A stretch of DNA of 64,000 nucleotides, taken from NCBI RefSeq assembly GCF_020509005.1, contig NC_063019.1, forward strand, positions 1,860,001-1,924,000, in the 5' to 3' direction. The position numbers were made by a program, and so were the translations under genes. Below the pieces are notes generated by a model, which saw only the letters and a program-made list of their open reading frames with translations, was not told the origin of the DNA and made no database searches. Each line of letters opens with the position of its first letter. The stretch's first letter is position 1. Of the stretch, positions 32,701 to 45,100 are shown piece after piece. Source of the DNA: Fulvia fulva (lineage: Eukaryota > Ascomycota > Dothideomycetes > Mycosphaerellales > Mycosphaerellaceae).

Positions 32701-34959
32701 AGTACTTGGCCTTAGAGAGGCGCTCGAGCGTCTCCTAAATCAACGGTATTAGGTAGCGGTTCTTCTTTATAATAGCGTTTAAGCCTCGGTAGTCTACGTA
32801 GAAGCGTAGGCTACCGCCGGGCTTCTTAACGAATATAACGGGACTACTAGCGCTAGAACGGCTCGCTCGAATAAACCCCTTCTTTAGGTTCTCTTCGAGG
32901 TATCTCTTAAGGACGATAAGCTCTTCTCGGCACATAGAATATAGCGGTCCGAACGGTATCTCTATACCTTCTTCTAGCTTAATCTTATAGTCGTAAGGGC
33001 GATAAGGAGGCAGCTCGTCTACGGCTTTAGTATCGAATACGTAGAGAATGTAGTGTGCCTAAGGAGGGACCTTCGTAGTAGAGTCGGTAGGTATACGCTT
33101 CTTATCGAGCTTCTCGAGGGCGATGTCGATATCGCGGAGAGAGGCGGCGAAGACTTAAGCTTTAGGATACTTAGTAGTAGTAGTAAAGGTAGCGGCGTTT
33201 ACCTAGAAGATCTTAGTATACTTAGGACCGCGCTAAGGCGGCGGAGAAGGCGGAGGTACCGGAGGAACTTCTAGAGGGAAGCTAATAGTAAGGGAAGTCT
33301 AGTCGATAATAGGTCGGTATCGTCTAAACTAGAGGAGGCCGAGGATAAACTTCTAATACGGTAGGGACGTAAGGAAGCTAGTAATCGATATACGCTTGCC
33401 TCCGAGGGTAATTAACGTATATATAACATAAGTAATCTTACTAGTAGTAGTCTCCGTACCGTTAAAGAGTTCAAGGGTACGAGGGTACTTTAGTTCCTAG
33501 GGTTCGAGGTTAAGAGAGATCGCGAGTTTATAGTCTATAAAAGACTCGCCTAGTACGCTAGTGTCTATAAGAGTAAGATTAGAAGAAGAGAGTTTCTTTA
33601 AGCCGATATTTACATTCGTAACGAACGGTTTATAAGCGTAGTCCTTACCCGTCTCGTCGTATAGGTCTAGCTATACTATATTGATCCTCAACTTCCTTCC
33701 TCTCTTCACTTTCGGTAAACGTTATTCTTAGTCTTCCTCGCGTCGATAAGGAAGACCTAGGCTTTTTCCTACTTAGCGGGAGTAGTAGGAGTAGGCTCGA
33801 TAGCGCCGATAGCGCCGCGAACCGGGTTACGGGCGTTACGGGTAGCGAGCTACGGACAGTTAGCTACGATATAGCCTAGACCGCCGTAGTAGGTATAGAG
33901 TCCGGCCTAGCGACGGCGAAGCTTCTCTTCGGGAGTAAGCTTACCGTTAACGAGGCCCTAGACTCGAGGGACGGCGGCACTAGCGCTAAGATCTATAGCG
34001 TTACCTATAGAGACGGGAGGGAGAGCCGTAGGAGCGGCGGCGCCTAGTAGAGTAGCGAAGTAGCTTCCGGGACTACGAGGCTAACGACCTTAAGAACGGG
34101 AAGCGAGGAGAGAGGCGGTGTGTTTTATGTTAGAGTCGAGGCGCTAGTAGGTCTCGACGAGCTTACGGAAGCTTATAGTACCGACGTCCTTATCCTCGAG
34201 GGCTCGAAGAAGCTCTACTAATAAACTACGGCGGAGAGTGCTCTTCTTAGTCTCTTCGTTATAGCCGGTGAACCCGATGTCGCGGTTAAAGGCCGCGAGG
34301 TACTCGGCGAAGCTCTTGTTCTTCTAGAGGAGGTTATAGATAGCGTTCTAGGCGGTAGCTCTACGGTCTAGATCACTAAAGGCAGTACGGAGGTCCTATA
34401 TCAAGGTGAGGACGTCCGGGTAGCCGATAGTCTACGTAGCGTTATCGATATAGTATTATACCTAAGCCGCGGCGTCTCCCCGAAGGAGGGAGAAGACGTA
34501 CGTAACTTTGTCCTTCTCTTACGGAAAGTGGTCGGTATTAGCTAATAGCTTAATAGTAAGCTATGTCTTAAATGCCTTAAACTTGCTCTTATTACCGTCG
34601 AACTTGTCTAGGTCGTTAACCTTCTTAGAGAAGTACTAGCGGCGGTTATCGTCGGCGTACGGGGCGAGGTTCTAGAAGGTGTTTATAATACCTTAAAGGT
34701 ATGTTACTTAGTTATTCGCTTGCTCGACCTACTAGGCGGTCTCGCGGAAAGAGGAGACGGTACGGTTAATAAGAGCGTAGGCGGTGTCGGGGTTAGCGTT
34801 TGCCTAGGTACCGAAGGTAGCGGCGTTCGAGAAGGGGATGTTAGTCTACTCGCTAAAGTGGAATAGAGTGTCCTAGTTGTCGAGGTTGACACCTCTATCG
34901 GTAGCGTAGTCACCTATAAGGATAACTCGAGTAGTTAACGGTTTGTTAGTCTTTCGTAA

Positions 34960-35478
34960 TATTAGGGCGAGAGCCTAGCCTATAAGATATAAGGGTAAAA
35001 GCGAGAATATAGGTACTAAGTATAGATGTAAAGGGTGTAGTATAATTGCTATATAAAACGAAAGACGAAGAAAGTAAGAGAGGCCTAGGGAAGGCTAGAT
35101 ATTTATACGCGACCCTCGCGAGTACGTGTCTCCGTATTAATAGGGCTAACCCGTACGAAGCCGCGCTTAGTAGCTTTACTTAAAACCTTATTCTAACCTG
35201 CCCTACGTTCCGAGTCTTCTACGTGCTTCTTCTAGGGTCTAGCGTAGTCGCGGGTACTCGCGGGAGTGCCGTGAGTTATATAGTTACGAGCCGAAGTAAA
35301 TCTATTAAGGTTTAGTAGAGTAGTGAATTTGGAGGGCTAGGTCCCGTAGTAAATATTAGGGGGTATATAATTCTTAGCGCTTATATACTAAGCTAGACTA
35401 TCACTTCTTAACGACTTCTAAGCACTCTAAGGCTCTTCTGTCCCTACCTTCTATACACTCTATAGGGAGACTATAACA
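34960..35478 (-). repeat. 5' LTR of the 29.2-35.5 kb gypsy element
   Basis: 519 bp, TATTAGGGCG...ACTATAACA, followed by the CTAGC duplication and the resumption of LINE coding sequence. Confidence 0.9.
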
Positions 35479-36275
35479 CTAGCCTAGTTAGACTCGATAG
35501 AAGAGAACTGTCGCCTCCTTAAAGATAGGTATAAGAAATACGAGGAGTAGGTAAAGAAGTATAGTGCCCGGTTCGCCCCTAAAAAGTACTAACTTATATA
35601 CTTTAGTAAAGCGAGAATATACTATAATATAAAGGCGGCGGTAAGAATCTAAGGCTACGAGACTAAGTAATTAGCGGAGCTACGAGTACTAGGGATCTAG
35701 CTCGACCCGAAGCTAAGCTAGAATATATAGATTAAGAAAGCCTAGAGTCGAGCGCAAGTCAATAAAGCCTCGATAAAGAGGCTTATAGCATCTATATAGG
35801 GAGCAATATTCGACAAGGTAAGAGTAATGTATAAGGCGATCGTTAGACTAGCTATATTATACGGGGCACAGATTTAGGGAACAGGAGGCGTAGGCAAGCC
35901 GATCCCGAAACGGATAGAGCAACCCCTAAACAGGATATAGGTAGGCAACCTACGTAGGATACTAGGCGTATATAAGATAACGTTAATAAGTACGGTAGAA
36001 ATAGAGATAGGAACACTACTAATCGGCTAATATATCCGGGGAATAAGAATTTAATACGCGGTAAAGACGATAGATTACCTAGTATAAACTACGATCTAGG
36101 AGGTAAAGAATAAGATAGAAAGCCGCTACCGGAGAGGGGCCGGACATAGGACAAGCTAAAAAGAGGATGACCTTACTCCCTTTACGGCCGTATAAACAAG
36201 TACTAAATGGCTAGTACGAAAGGAGGAGGAGCGTAGGACTTACTAGGCTAGCGGGAGCAAGGCTAAGACCTAAAG

Positions 36276-37406
36276 TATAAGATAGTAAAACTAATGACAT
36301 ACGCTAACCTAAGGAGTAGGTTATTACTTTAGAGTATACTACTATTAAGAGTATAGCCGAGTTCGCGACTCGTACTATAGTATACCCGGAGATTATATTT
36401 CACCTCGTTCGCTAGATATAGTCGGACTTTATTACACTTTTTAACTAGGTCGAGTCCTTAAAGAAGGCTAATAAGGTTATATAGCGTAAGTACGCTAATA
36501 TAAAGAAGGAACGTAATATCGTATCCGAGAGTCTTAGTTAAGTCGAAAAGGATAAGGATGTTAAGGGCCTCTTTATATTCTACTTTAATAAATACTAGAA
36601 GTATAAGAGTTAGATATAAGACCTTAAGGAAGCTTATTAGCGCCTCCGATAGGATAATAATACGCTCTTTAGATAGGTCGAGGAGTCGTAGGTAGGTATG
36701 TTACCTAAGGACATTAAAGCCCTATCTAAGCGTAATAAGGCTCTAAATAAGGAGGCAGTAGAGCTAAAGGCTTAGCTAGTAGTTAAGGACACGAACGGTA
36801 CTAGCGATACTAGCGGTACTAACGGTAATAATAATAATAACCGTAGTCGTTAGGTCCGCGTCTACTCCCCTCGTCGTAACGGTGTTTTACGATTACCTAC
36901 GCCTCCTACTTAGTAGGACCGTATAGGTAGAGGTACCCGACGAGGAGGTAGTAGAGGTAGTAGCGATAACGATAGAGACAACTCTAATAACAATAAGGGT
37001 AGAGATAATAGTCGACTACGCTATTACCTACGCCGTAACTCCTTACGACGAGAACGCTAGGGTATACCTAGTAGTACTTCTAGGGTAACTAGTAATACCG
37101 CCGTTAGCTAGTTCACTCCTATCGAACCCTCCGTTAATATTATATATACTAACAAGTTAGTTAAGGATCTAGAAAGCAAGTTCGATAATAAGAATATAAA
37201 CTTTAACCGTTAGCTCGATTAGCTAGAGATCAAGCTGTCCGTATTATAGTTCTAGACTATCGAGGACGGACTACGCTATATCCTTAACTACCTCGACGGG
37301 TACCTATACTAGCTATATAATCCGCGAGTACCCTCTAAGCGTACTAAGCGCAATTATATTGACCCCTTTAAGTCTATCGATAGGATAATCTAATTCCTTA
37401 TCGATC
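36276..37406 (+). repeat. 1131-bp second copy of gypsy gag segment 24585-25715
   Basis: The two segments have equal length and differ at only a scattering of positions, for example around the Gly/Arg-rich part. It starts abruptly at a LINE edge and ends abruptly at the next gag. It is RIP-saturated and not coding. Confidence 0.9.
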
Positions 37407-39437
37407 TATTACCGTACCGGCGTATATTTACTTAAACCCGCGGGTACGTACCTAGACCTCGCGCCCGCTAACTAATCCGACTAGCGGCTTGGCGCCCGTA
37501 TATAACTCTCGCGCCCTCCGCGCCTCCCTTAGATAGAACATCTATTCGACTTATACCTTACCCGACTACGTACTTATACCTACTTATAACACTTCGAATA
37601 GATTATTACTAACGTATAGAGAGACACGAGAAGCTATATTCGGGAGATTATAGAGAAACCGCGATAGTATACGAGGAAGTACTAAGATTAGGTATCGTAC
37701 TTACTAAGTTATACCTTAAAGTAGATTATAGCTAATATAGTAATAATAGCGAGACAGACCGGTACCGGCGTACTAGGCGTAAGTATAGAGAATACTAATA
37801 GACGCGTTTATCGCGCGTCCCTTAATAGATCATCATTCTTTATCCTACTATCCGATCTACCCGATAATAATAGCGCGAACCCGGCAATATAGACTTAAGG
37901 ACGTAAAGAGGATATCGTAAATAGGCTCCTCGACGAGAATAACTAGTACCGTAAGTAGTATAAGAAGGTGTTCGACCAACTCAAGGCGATTAAGGAAGAG
38001 GAGGTCGAGATAGAGCTGAACTTAGCTAACCTATATAGGGCGGAGTTTATCGAGGATAAGATAGAAGATAAGGGTACTAAGGTACCGAGGAAGAGGAGGG
38101 TTACTATCGACAACTTCTAGGAAGCCTTCGACTCGTTAAACGGGTTGAATATAGATAAGTTCAAGAAGACGGTTAATAATTATCCCTAGTAGATCTATAA
38201 GATCCTCTATAATATCGAGTCCGATTATCGACGTACGTATAAACTTAATACTACGCTCGATATAGCTAACCGTATTAACCTCCGTAAGGCGTAAGATACT
38301 AAGGACTAGATAGACCGACTCGAGGATATAATCGATACGGAATAGGCGACTAGACAGTCCCTAGAAGAGGAGGTTACGCGACTAAAGGAGGAGCTTGCTA
38401 AGCGCGATAATACTATCGTTACCGACCTAGACGAGCTTACGAGGGCTAAAGATATAAAGAAGGTATATCGTACGTAGTATAAGATAGCGGAGAGTAAGCT
38501 AGTAGAGACCGAGACTAAGCTTATAGTAGCCGAGAAGCGTATTACTAAGCTTAAGAAGTAAGAGATAGACCGTAGCCGGTCTAAGGAAAAGTAAGACCTA
38601 CTACCTTAGCGAACCGAGTCTAAAGAGTCACTAGAGCGTTGGTAAAATAGAGGTAAACCTAATAAGAAGAAGTCGGACCCGGATTTATCGGACTTATTAG
38701 AGGACGAGAACGACGGTAATAAGGGCCGTAAGAATAGCCGTAAGGACGGTAGTCGTAAGGGTAGGAAGAATCGCCCGAGTACCGACTTAGATAGTAACCC
38801 TATCTCCGTATATACGACTTACGACGCCGACATAACTACTAGTATTAAGTCCTCTAACGAGCTAAAGGCCCCTACTAAGTTCGACCTAAAGAGCGACGAT
38901 ATTAAGTTCTAAGAGTAGTAGCGTACTACCGAAGCTAAGCTCTAAGCCTCGAAGTACCGTATAATAACGGACTCCCTTTAGAACGTCTAGAGCTAGTTAA
39001 AGAACGGTATATAGACCTATATCGACTTAAAGATCCCTAGTCTTACTAAGTCTACGGAAGGTACGACTACTTAGTACGCTTCTATAGATAAGATAATAGA
39101 AGATCTAGCCCGGCGCTACGGTACCCGTAATACCTATACTAATACTATAATAAAGCTTAATAGTCTATAGTAGGGTAATAAGGAGAAGTTTAGTAACTTC
39201 TACCTATCCTTCCGTAAGAACGCTAATATCGTTAACCTTAATAATAGCGCGAAGGAAAAGAAACTCGAGAAGGACTTCCTACTCCGTAAGTTAAACTCGC
39301 GCTACGATAACCGTATTATAAACGAGGACATAGTTAATATAACCCTTAAGCAAGTCGTATCTACGCTATATAACTACGAGGATAAGTTTAAGGCGTTCGA
39401 CCTTAAGTACGGTAAGACCGGTAATAGTAATAAGATC
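37407..39437 (+). mobile_element. Second gypsy-type gag region (left piece), RIP-degraded
   Basis: After ~450 bp of leader-like sequence, the frame (TAG read as Gln/Trp) gives a long, highly charged coiled-coil Gag, a Lys/Arg/Asn/Gly-rich part near 38.7 kb, and a retro-gag domain at about 38.87-39.4 kb. It is interrupted by the pogo-type element and resumes at 58,252 in the same orientation. Confidence 0.72.
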
Positions 39438-40454
39438 TAACGTGCTTTACTACCGGGCGGGCTATACTACTAAGCGGGCCACTTTCGCTAAGAACTATAC
39501 CACTTCTATAGATATAGCTATATAACTACTATTATAGCGTATATTGTCTTAAAACGAGGCTAAACTGACCTTAGCTGTCTAGACCACGAAACGCGACGCG
39601 ATAATTACGAATCGACTTACTATAAAGGTATACGACGCGTCTCGAACTATACTATAGTATCGATTAAATAGACGACCTCCTCGGGGTGACTACGAGCCTA
39701 ATTTAAAGAAGCTTATAGAGCTAGAAGAGAGGGTGATACTTGAGTACATACTCGAGCTAGATCTTAGAGGTTTCCCGCTATTAAAGGCTAGTATACGAGT
39801 AATAGCCGATTTATTACTATAAGAGAAGAGTCTTAAGACCGCTAGTCTTAATTAGACAGACAGGTTTATTAGGCGGTATTATGAGCTAAAGGTTCGTATA
39901 ACACGTAGATACGATCGTTAGCGAGCCCTAATAGAAGATCTAGACGTTATCGAGAGGTAGTTCTTACTTATACGTAATATAAAGGAGAAGTATAGCATCC
40001 TTAACTAGGACACCTATAACTTCGACGAGATAGGGTTTATAATAGGTGTCATTACGTCTTAGAGCGTCGTTACGGGTTCAGAAAGGCGTAGTAGAAAGAG
40101 GAAGGTCGTTTAATAGGGCAATAGAGAGAGAATAGAGAGATAGCGTATTAGATAGCTCTTATATAAAGCGAGATTAGTAAGCTACGCAAGTCTAACGAGG
40201 CCTTTATATAGCGGAAAGCACGAAAGCGTAAGTATATTTAGTCTAGAGGGTCTCTAACCTTCGATAAGGCGTCGTAATTGATACCTCTAGAGGATACTAG
40301 GAGGTAGGAAGTAAGTAGAGAGTCGCTAGATAGTGTTTAGCTAGTACTAAGGCTACGACGCTATAAGCGATATAGCGAGTCGGGGTATAACGTACGTACC
40401 TAGTAAGTAGACTTACTAGATAGCGAAGAATCTAAAGAGGAATTGTCCTCCTAG

Positions 40455-40638
40455 TATAAGGGCGCGCGTACTATAGGGTCCAAACGAGATAGTTATTATT
40501 CTACGAAGCTACGAAAGAGGAGCGCGAGGCGCGGCGAAGTTATAAAGTAAAGCTAAGCCGCGCTAACCCGATACGGAAGGTCCGCGGTTTACCCGGGCCG
40601 ACGTAGCTATAGTAAGGGGTCGCGGGCTACCCGTAATA
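40455..40638 (-). repeat. 184-bp gypsy LTR, outer left copy
   Basis: TATAAGGGCGCGCG...CCCGTAATA. It abuts the CCTAG duplication. A C-rich run (polypurine tract on the minus strand) follows at 40,641. Confidence 0.9.
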
Positions 40639-40728
40639 GTACCCCCCCTCCTAAAACACGCCTTAGTCCTCTAAGCGTTATCTACCTTATAAGGCTACTT
40701 ACCTATCAAGCTCTATAATCGCGCGAAC

Positions 40729-41014
40729 TGTTAAATAGGTATAGTATATATATACACGGAAGTCAGGACACGTAATAGGGAAGGAGGAAGGACTAATATA
40801 GTATACGAAGGTATATAGTAGAATAGTGTTTATTGCTAAAGGTACGTCTACTATCGGTATAGAGACTACGTCTCTTATACCTATATAGAGGGATATTGCT
40901 CTAGTCCTAGTTCTATTTCACTACGCCTTATCGGTTTTACCTATGTCTTATCCTACGACGGTAGTTCCTCTAAGTCGCTCCTACTATTCGTACGGTATTA
41001 TAATAGTATTGCTA
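40729..41014 (-). repeat. 3' LTR of the 40.7-50.9 kb copia
   Basis: 286 bp starting TGTTAAATAGG, the same edge type as the LTR at 4685. Confidence 0.85.
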
Positions 41015-42106
41015 TACTATTGTCTCGACTAGCTTAGTATATACTAAGTTAGTCTTAGTACCGTACGACATACCTACTAACCTATATTCGTAACACTCCT
41101 ACTTAGGTCGTAAGGCAAGGAACGATTGTTCCTACTATACTAGCTATAGCTATCGTACTAAGGTCTAGAACTAGGGACCGGCTAGCGGCTTAGTCAAACT
41201 ATCTACTACTATCTCCTTAGTATAGTAGTACTCTACTTTAATCTTCCTCTACTACTAGAGGTACCTAATATAGTTATAGGCAATATTAATATACTTAGAC
41301 CTTTCGTAGATATAGGCGTCCTTAACTAAGGTCAGAGCCTCCTAGTTATCCCCTATAAGGCGCACTGGTCTCATTTCGTCGACGGTACTCTTGTCGGCTA
41401 GGACTGTTAGTTAGAAAGAGTAGTCTCCTACTAGCCCCGGGCAGTTTATCTCTCGGAGGATAGCCGCTAGGAACTAGGATTGTTTCGCGGCGGCGTTTAT
41501 TACTATAAACTCTACCTCTATAGTAGAGGTTACTATAGACTTTTGCTTCTTACTTATCTAGGATATAGGCGTACCGTATACTAGCTAGACATGTCCTAGA
41601 ATTAAGACCCTATCTACTCGATCTATCGCGTAGTCGGAGTCTAAGTATCCGGTTAGGGTACCGCTACTACGTCTGAACATTAACCCTAGGTCGGGGAACG
41701 ACCTTAGGTATCTCGAGACCTTCTTTAGTACTTTTATATACCGCTTTGTTAGATCCGCGACATATGTGCTAGTTCTCCCGAGTAGGAAGGCTAGGTCCGA
41801 TCTCGTTATAGTTATTAGCTATATCTAGGTCCTATTATTGCTCTAGTAGTCATCCTTACTACATCTCTCGTCGTTCGGGGCTATAGGACGGAGATTATTA
41901 TAACTATCTATTAGCGAGAGTGTTAGGCTTGCCTTTTCTTTTGCTGTATCTATTTTAGTAAGGGCCTTACGGATATAATAGCCCTAGTCGAGTTTTAGAG
42001 TACCGTTACGCCTATCGCGAGTGATCTTTAGTCCTAGTAGTTTCTCCGGTTCCCCGAGGTCCTTGATCTTAAAGTGTTACGTAAACTACTTCTTAAACTA
42101 TTAGAT

Positions 42107-45100
42107 AGATAGATAGATATTTCATTAAGCTATTATAGTGCCCTTTGGCCTATATAGCTATACTATCTTGTTTTTGTATATATAGAGGGGAAACCGTGTT
42201 AGTAAAAACCCCTCCTCCTTCCCGCCTGTCTTTTCATCCTCGTTATCGTCTTAAATTTCCCTTATTAGGGGTACGCTAGTGTTATAGGCCTGCCCTAATA
42301 ACTACCCTATCTACAACCCCCCTCGCTTCCGCCTCTTATCTATCTACTCCTCCGTCTCGCTCGCGAGGCTAAACTACTAGAGGTATCCCTACTATAGTAT
42401 CTACCGAGAGATTCGGCGAATGTTGCCTTTGTCCCTAATAATTGACTTATAGTCTCTCCTTCCCGCTTAGTGCCTCCAATTTCCCCTACCTCTCGCCTAC
42501 TACGGGCATCTTAGTAGCATATGTTCTAGGTTTTACGATAGGTAGCCACACTAGTAGGCTAGGCTATAGATGTCTAGTACGCGTCTCCTAAATAGGTAGG
42601 CCCTTAATCTAATATGTTCGGACCTGATTTGGATCGCTATGCTTGCTTCGGCCCTTGTTAGGTCCCTATATAGCTAGTAATTGTGTCTCTAGAAGGCTCG
42701 GAGCGCTATCGGGCCTATTGTCTTAAGGGGCTTCCTTTTCTAGTCCTACTCCTATAGGTAGCTCGCTATCTGTTCCGCTAGGCTTTAGGTCTTAGCCTTA
42801 CTCCCGCCGGCCTAGCGAGTCCTACGCTCCTCCTCCTTTCGTACTAGCCATTCGGTACTTGTCTATACGGCCGTAAAGGTAGTAAGGTCATCCTCTTTTT
42901 GGCTTGTCCTATGTCCTACCCCTCTCCGGTAGCGGCTTTCTATCTTATTCTTTGCCTCCTAGATCGTAGTTTATACTAGGTAACCTATCGTCTTTACCGC
43001 GTATTAAATTCTTATTCCCCGGATGTACTAGCCGATTAGTAGTATTCCTGTCTCTATTTCTACCGTACTTATTAACGTTGTCTTATATACGCCTAGTACC
43101 CTACGTAGGTTACCTACCTATGTCCTGTTTAGGGGTTGCTCTATCCGTTTCGGGATCGGCTTGCCTACGCCTCCTGTTCCCTAAATCTATGCCCCGTATA
43201 ACATAGCTAGTCTAACGATCGCCTTATACATTACTCTTGCCTTGTCGAATATTGCTCCCTATATAGATGCCGTAAGCCTCTTTATCGAGGCTTTATTGAC
43301 TTACGCTCGACTCTAGGCTTTCTTAATCTATACATTCTAGCTTAGCTTCGGGTCGAGCTAGATCCCTAGTACTCGTAGCTCCGCTAATAGCTTAGTCTCG
43401 TAGCCTTAGATTCTTACCGCCGCCTTTATATTATAGTATGTTCTCGCTTTACTAAAGTATATAAGTTAGTACTTTTTAGGGGCGAACCGGGCACTATACT
43501 TCTTTGCCTACCCCTCGTATTTCTTGTGCCTATCTTTAAGGAGGCGACAGTTCTCTTCTGTCGAGTCTGACTAAGCTAGGATGTTTATATCGTCTACGAA
43601 CCCCGATACTAAGGTTTGCGGAGAGGTAAGTAGGGGGATCAGGTCCGACATAAATATTAGAAACAGGATAGGGGAGAGAGTAGATCCCTAAGGTATTCTA
43701 GTCTCTGCCTTTACCGGGTCGGACGTGTACCTTCCTAGGACTAGGTATATCGTCCGTTCCTAGAGAAAGGAGTAGACGAACGACGTTGCCTACTAGGGGA
43801 TGCCTTTCTGCTATAGGATATATATTAGCCTTTGGTATAAGACGTTATCGAAGGCCCCTACGATGTCGAGGGATAGTAAGGACGCCGCTCGGTTCCTACC
43901 GTAGTGCTAGAGGGTCTGAATTTGCTCCGTAATTAGCTCTATTACTATTAGTGTCAATCGCTAGCTTCTTCCCCCTATCTATATTGCTAGGAGTACGTAG
44001 TTGTCCTCGGCTAGCTACGTAAGTCTCTAGGCTACTATCTTTTCTAGGACCTTCCCTATCGTATTTAGAAGTGCTATTAGTCTGTACAACTTAGGCTAAG
44101 TATAGTCTTCCTTCTATAGCTTACGTAGTACTACTGTTATAGACTCTCTATACGGCTTCGGGTAATACCCTAGCCGTAGGCACGCGGTAAATAGGTTTAT
44201 AAGGCTCGGCGCGATCTCTTCTATACTCTTTTAGCAGAACGTTTAGTATCCTGTCTAGGCCTAGGGCTTTTCGTCCTTTTAGCTTACTTATAACTCCTAT
44301 TACTATATTAGAGCTAACCGCCTAATCTATGTCTAGGGGTTCCGGGTATATACTCGGGTCGATGTCCGTAAGGTCTACCTCTACTTACGTCGAAAAGAAA
44401 TGGTCGGCTAACGCTTTTGCCTTGCCCCGGGGCGTAGCCTAGGCAATCCCTTCGCGGTCTACGATTAGGGGGAAGTGAGGGGCTTGTTACTCTTTAGGTA
44501 GTCGTGCCTATCTAGTAAGTCTCTATATCTGTTCCGGGTTTTCTATAACGAGCCCGATCGTCGCTCTCTAGTCCTATAGCTTATCGCGTCTTATCTGTGC
44601 CTTCTTCTCTTATGTCGCGTAGTAGTATTGCTCCTACGTCTCTTAGGTGTACTCCTTTGTCTACTGTCGCCTTGCCCTTCTAGCCTCCCTTACCTTCGTA
44701 GAGTATTTAGGGGTCTAGAAGGCCTTCTACTACGTTAAGGGCCGGAGTAACGGCGTGTATTGTTCCGCTACTTGCTATATGACCGAGGTAATCTGTTCCG
44801 CTACTTCATCTAGCTAAGCTGTCGTCTCGAGTTCTCTATACTATAGTAGGTTCGCTATTAGGAAGCCTCTTATATCGTCCTAGCGTACCTTCTTCTAGTT
44901 ACGGCGTAGTTCGTTTGCTAGCTCCTCTATCGCCTTTACCCCTAGCGTCGTTTAGATAGGGATATAGTCTAAGGAGGCTTCTAGCGCGTAGTTCGGTCGG
45001 CATTAGACTAGTCTCTCTTTAAGTTCTCGTAATAGGAAGTATAGGTCGATCGTGCTTATACTAGTACGGGCCTTCTACGTCTCTGTTCCCTTTAGTATTA

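Larger units (their letters stand above)
29190..35478 (-). mobile_element. Complete-length Ty3/gypsy element (6289 bp), RIP-degraded
   Basis: Two 519-bp LTRs (29190-29708, 34960-35478) and a 5-bp target duplication CTAGC (29185-29189, 35479-35483) define it. Order on the minus strand: gag (~34.9-33.7 kb, with a zinc-knuckle ghost near 33.87-33.91 kb whose Cys/His codons became Tyr), protease (~33.6 kb), reverse transcriptase (~33.0-32.3 kb; [20 protein letters not shown] survives at 32.74-32.93 kb), RNase H (~32.1-31.7 kb), integrase (~31.3-30.4 kb) with a GPY/F-like LGPFKI near 30.25 kb, then a purine tract (CCCCCCC on plus at 29,713) and the 3' LTR. The internal order RT-RNase H-integrase is the gypsy order. 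No open coding frame remains. Confidence 0.9.
28111..36275 (+). mobile_element. Tad-like LINE, 5'- and 3'-truncated, split by a gypsy insertion
   Basis: The coding part is 28,111-29,189 and 35,484-36,275. Reading TAG as Gln/Trp gives a non-LTR reverse transcriptase: SYRLIVLLNIIGKVLEKIVA-type block near 28.68 kb, LSLDIVGAFDNV near 28.9 kb, GIPQGSTLSPILFLIFMSDL-like block near 29.07 kb and GFVDDINIL at 29.17 kb. It then breaks for the gypsy element and resumes with the RT thumb and downstream part. It matches the minus-strand LINE at 42-47 kb, which shows both ends are missing here. Confidence 0.82.

Noticed and set aside
32735..32935. Short open frame with reverse-transcriptase residues, as well as frames at 54703-54969, 56710-57003 and 62008-62217
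   Set aside because: These are chance stop-free remnants of RIP-degraded transposon genes, not independent genes.
42103..42118. GATA microsatellite as an independent simple repeat
   Set aside because: It sits exactly at the 3' end of a LINE next to its target duplication, and a similar tail ends the second LINE, so it is part of the elements.
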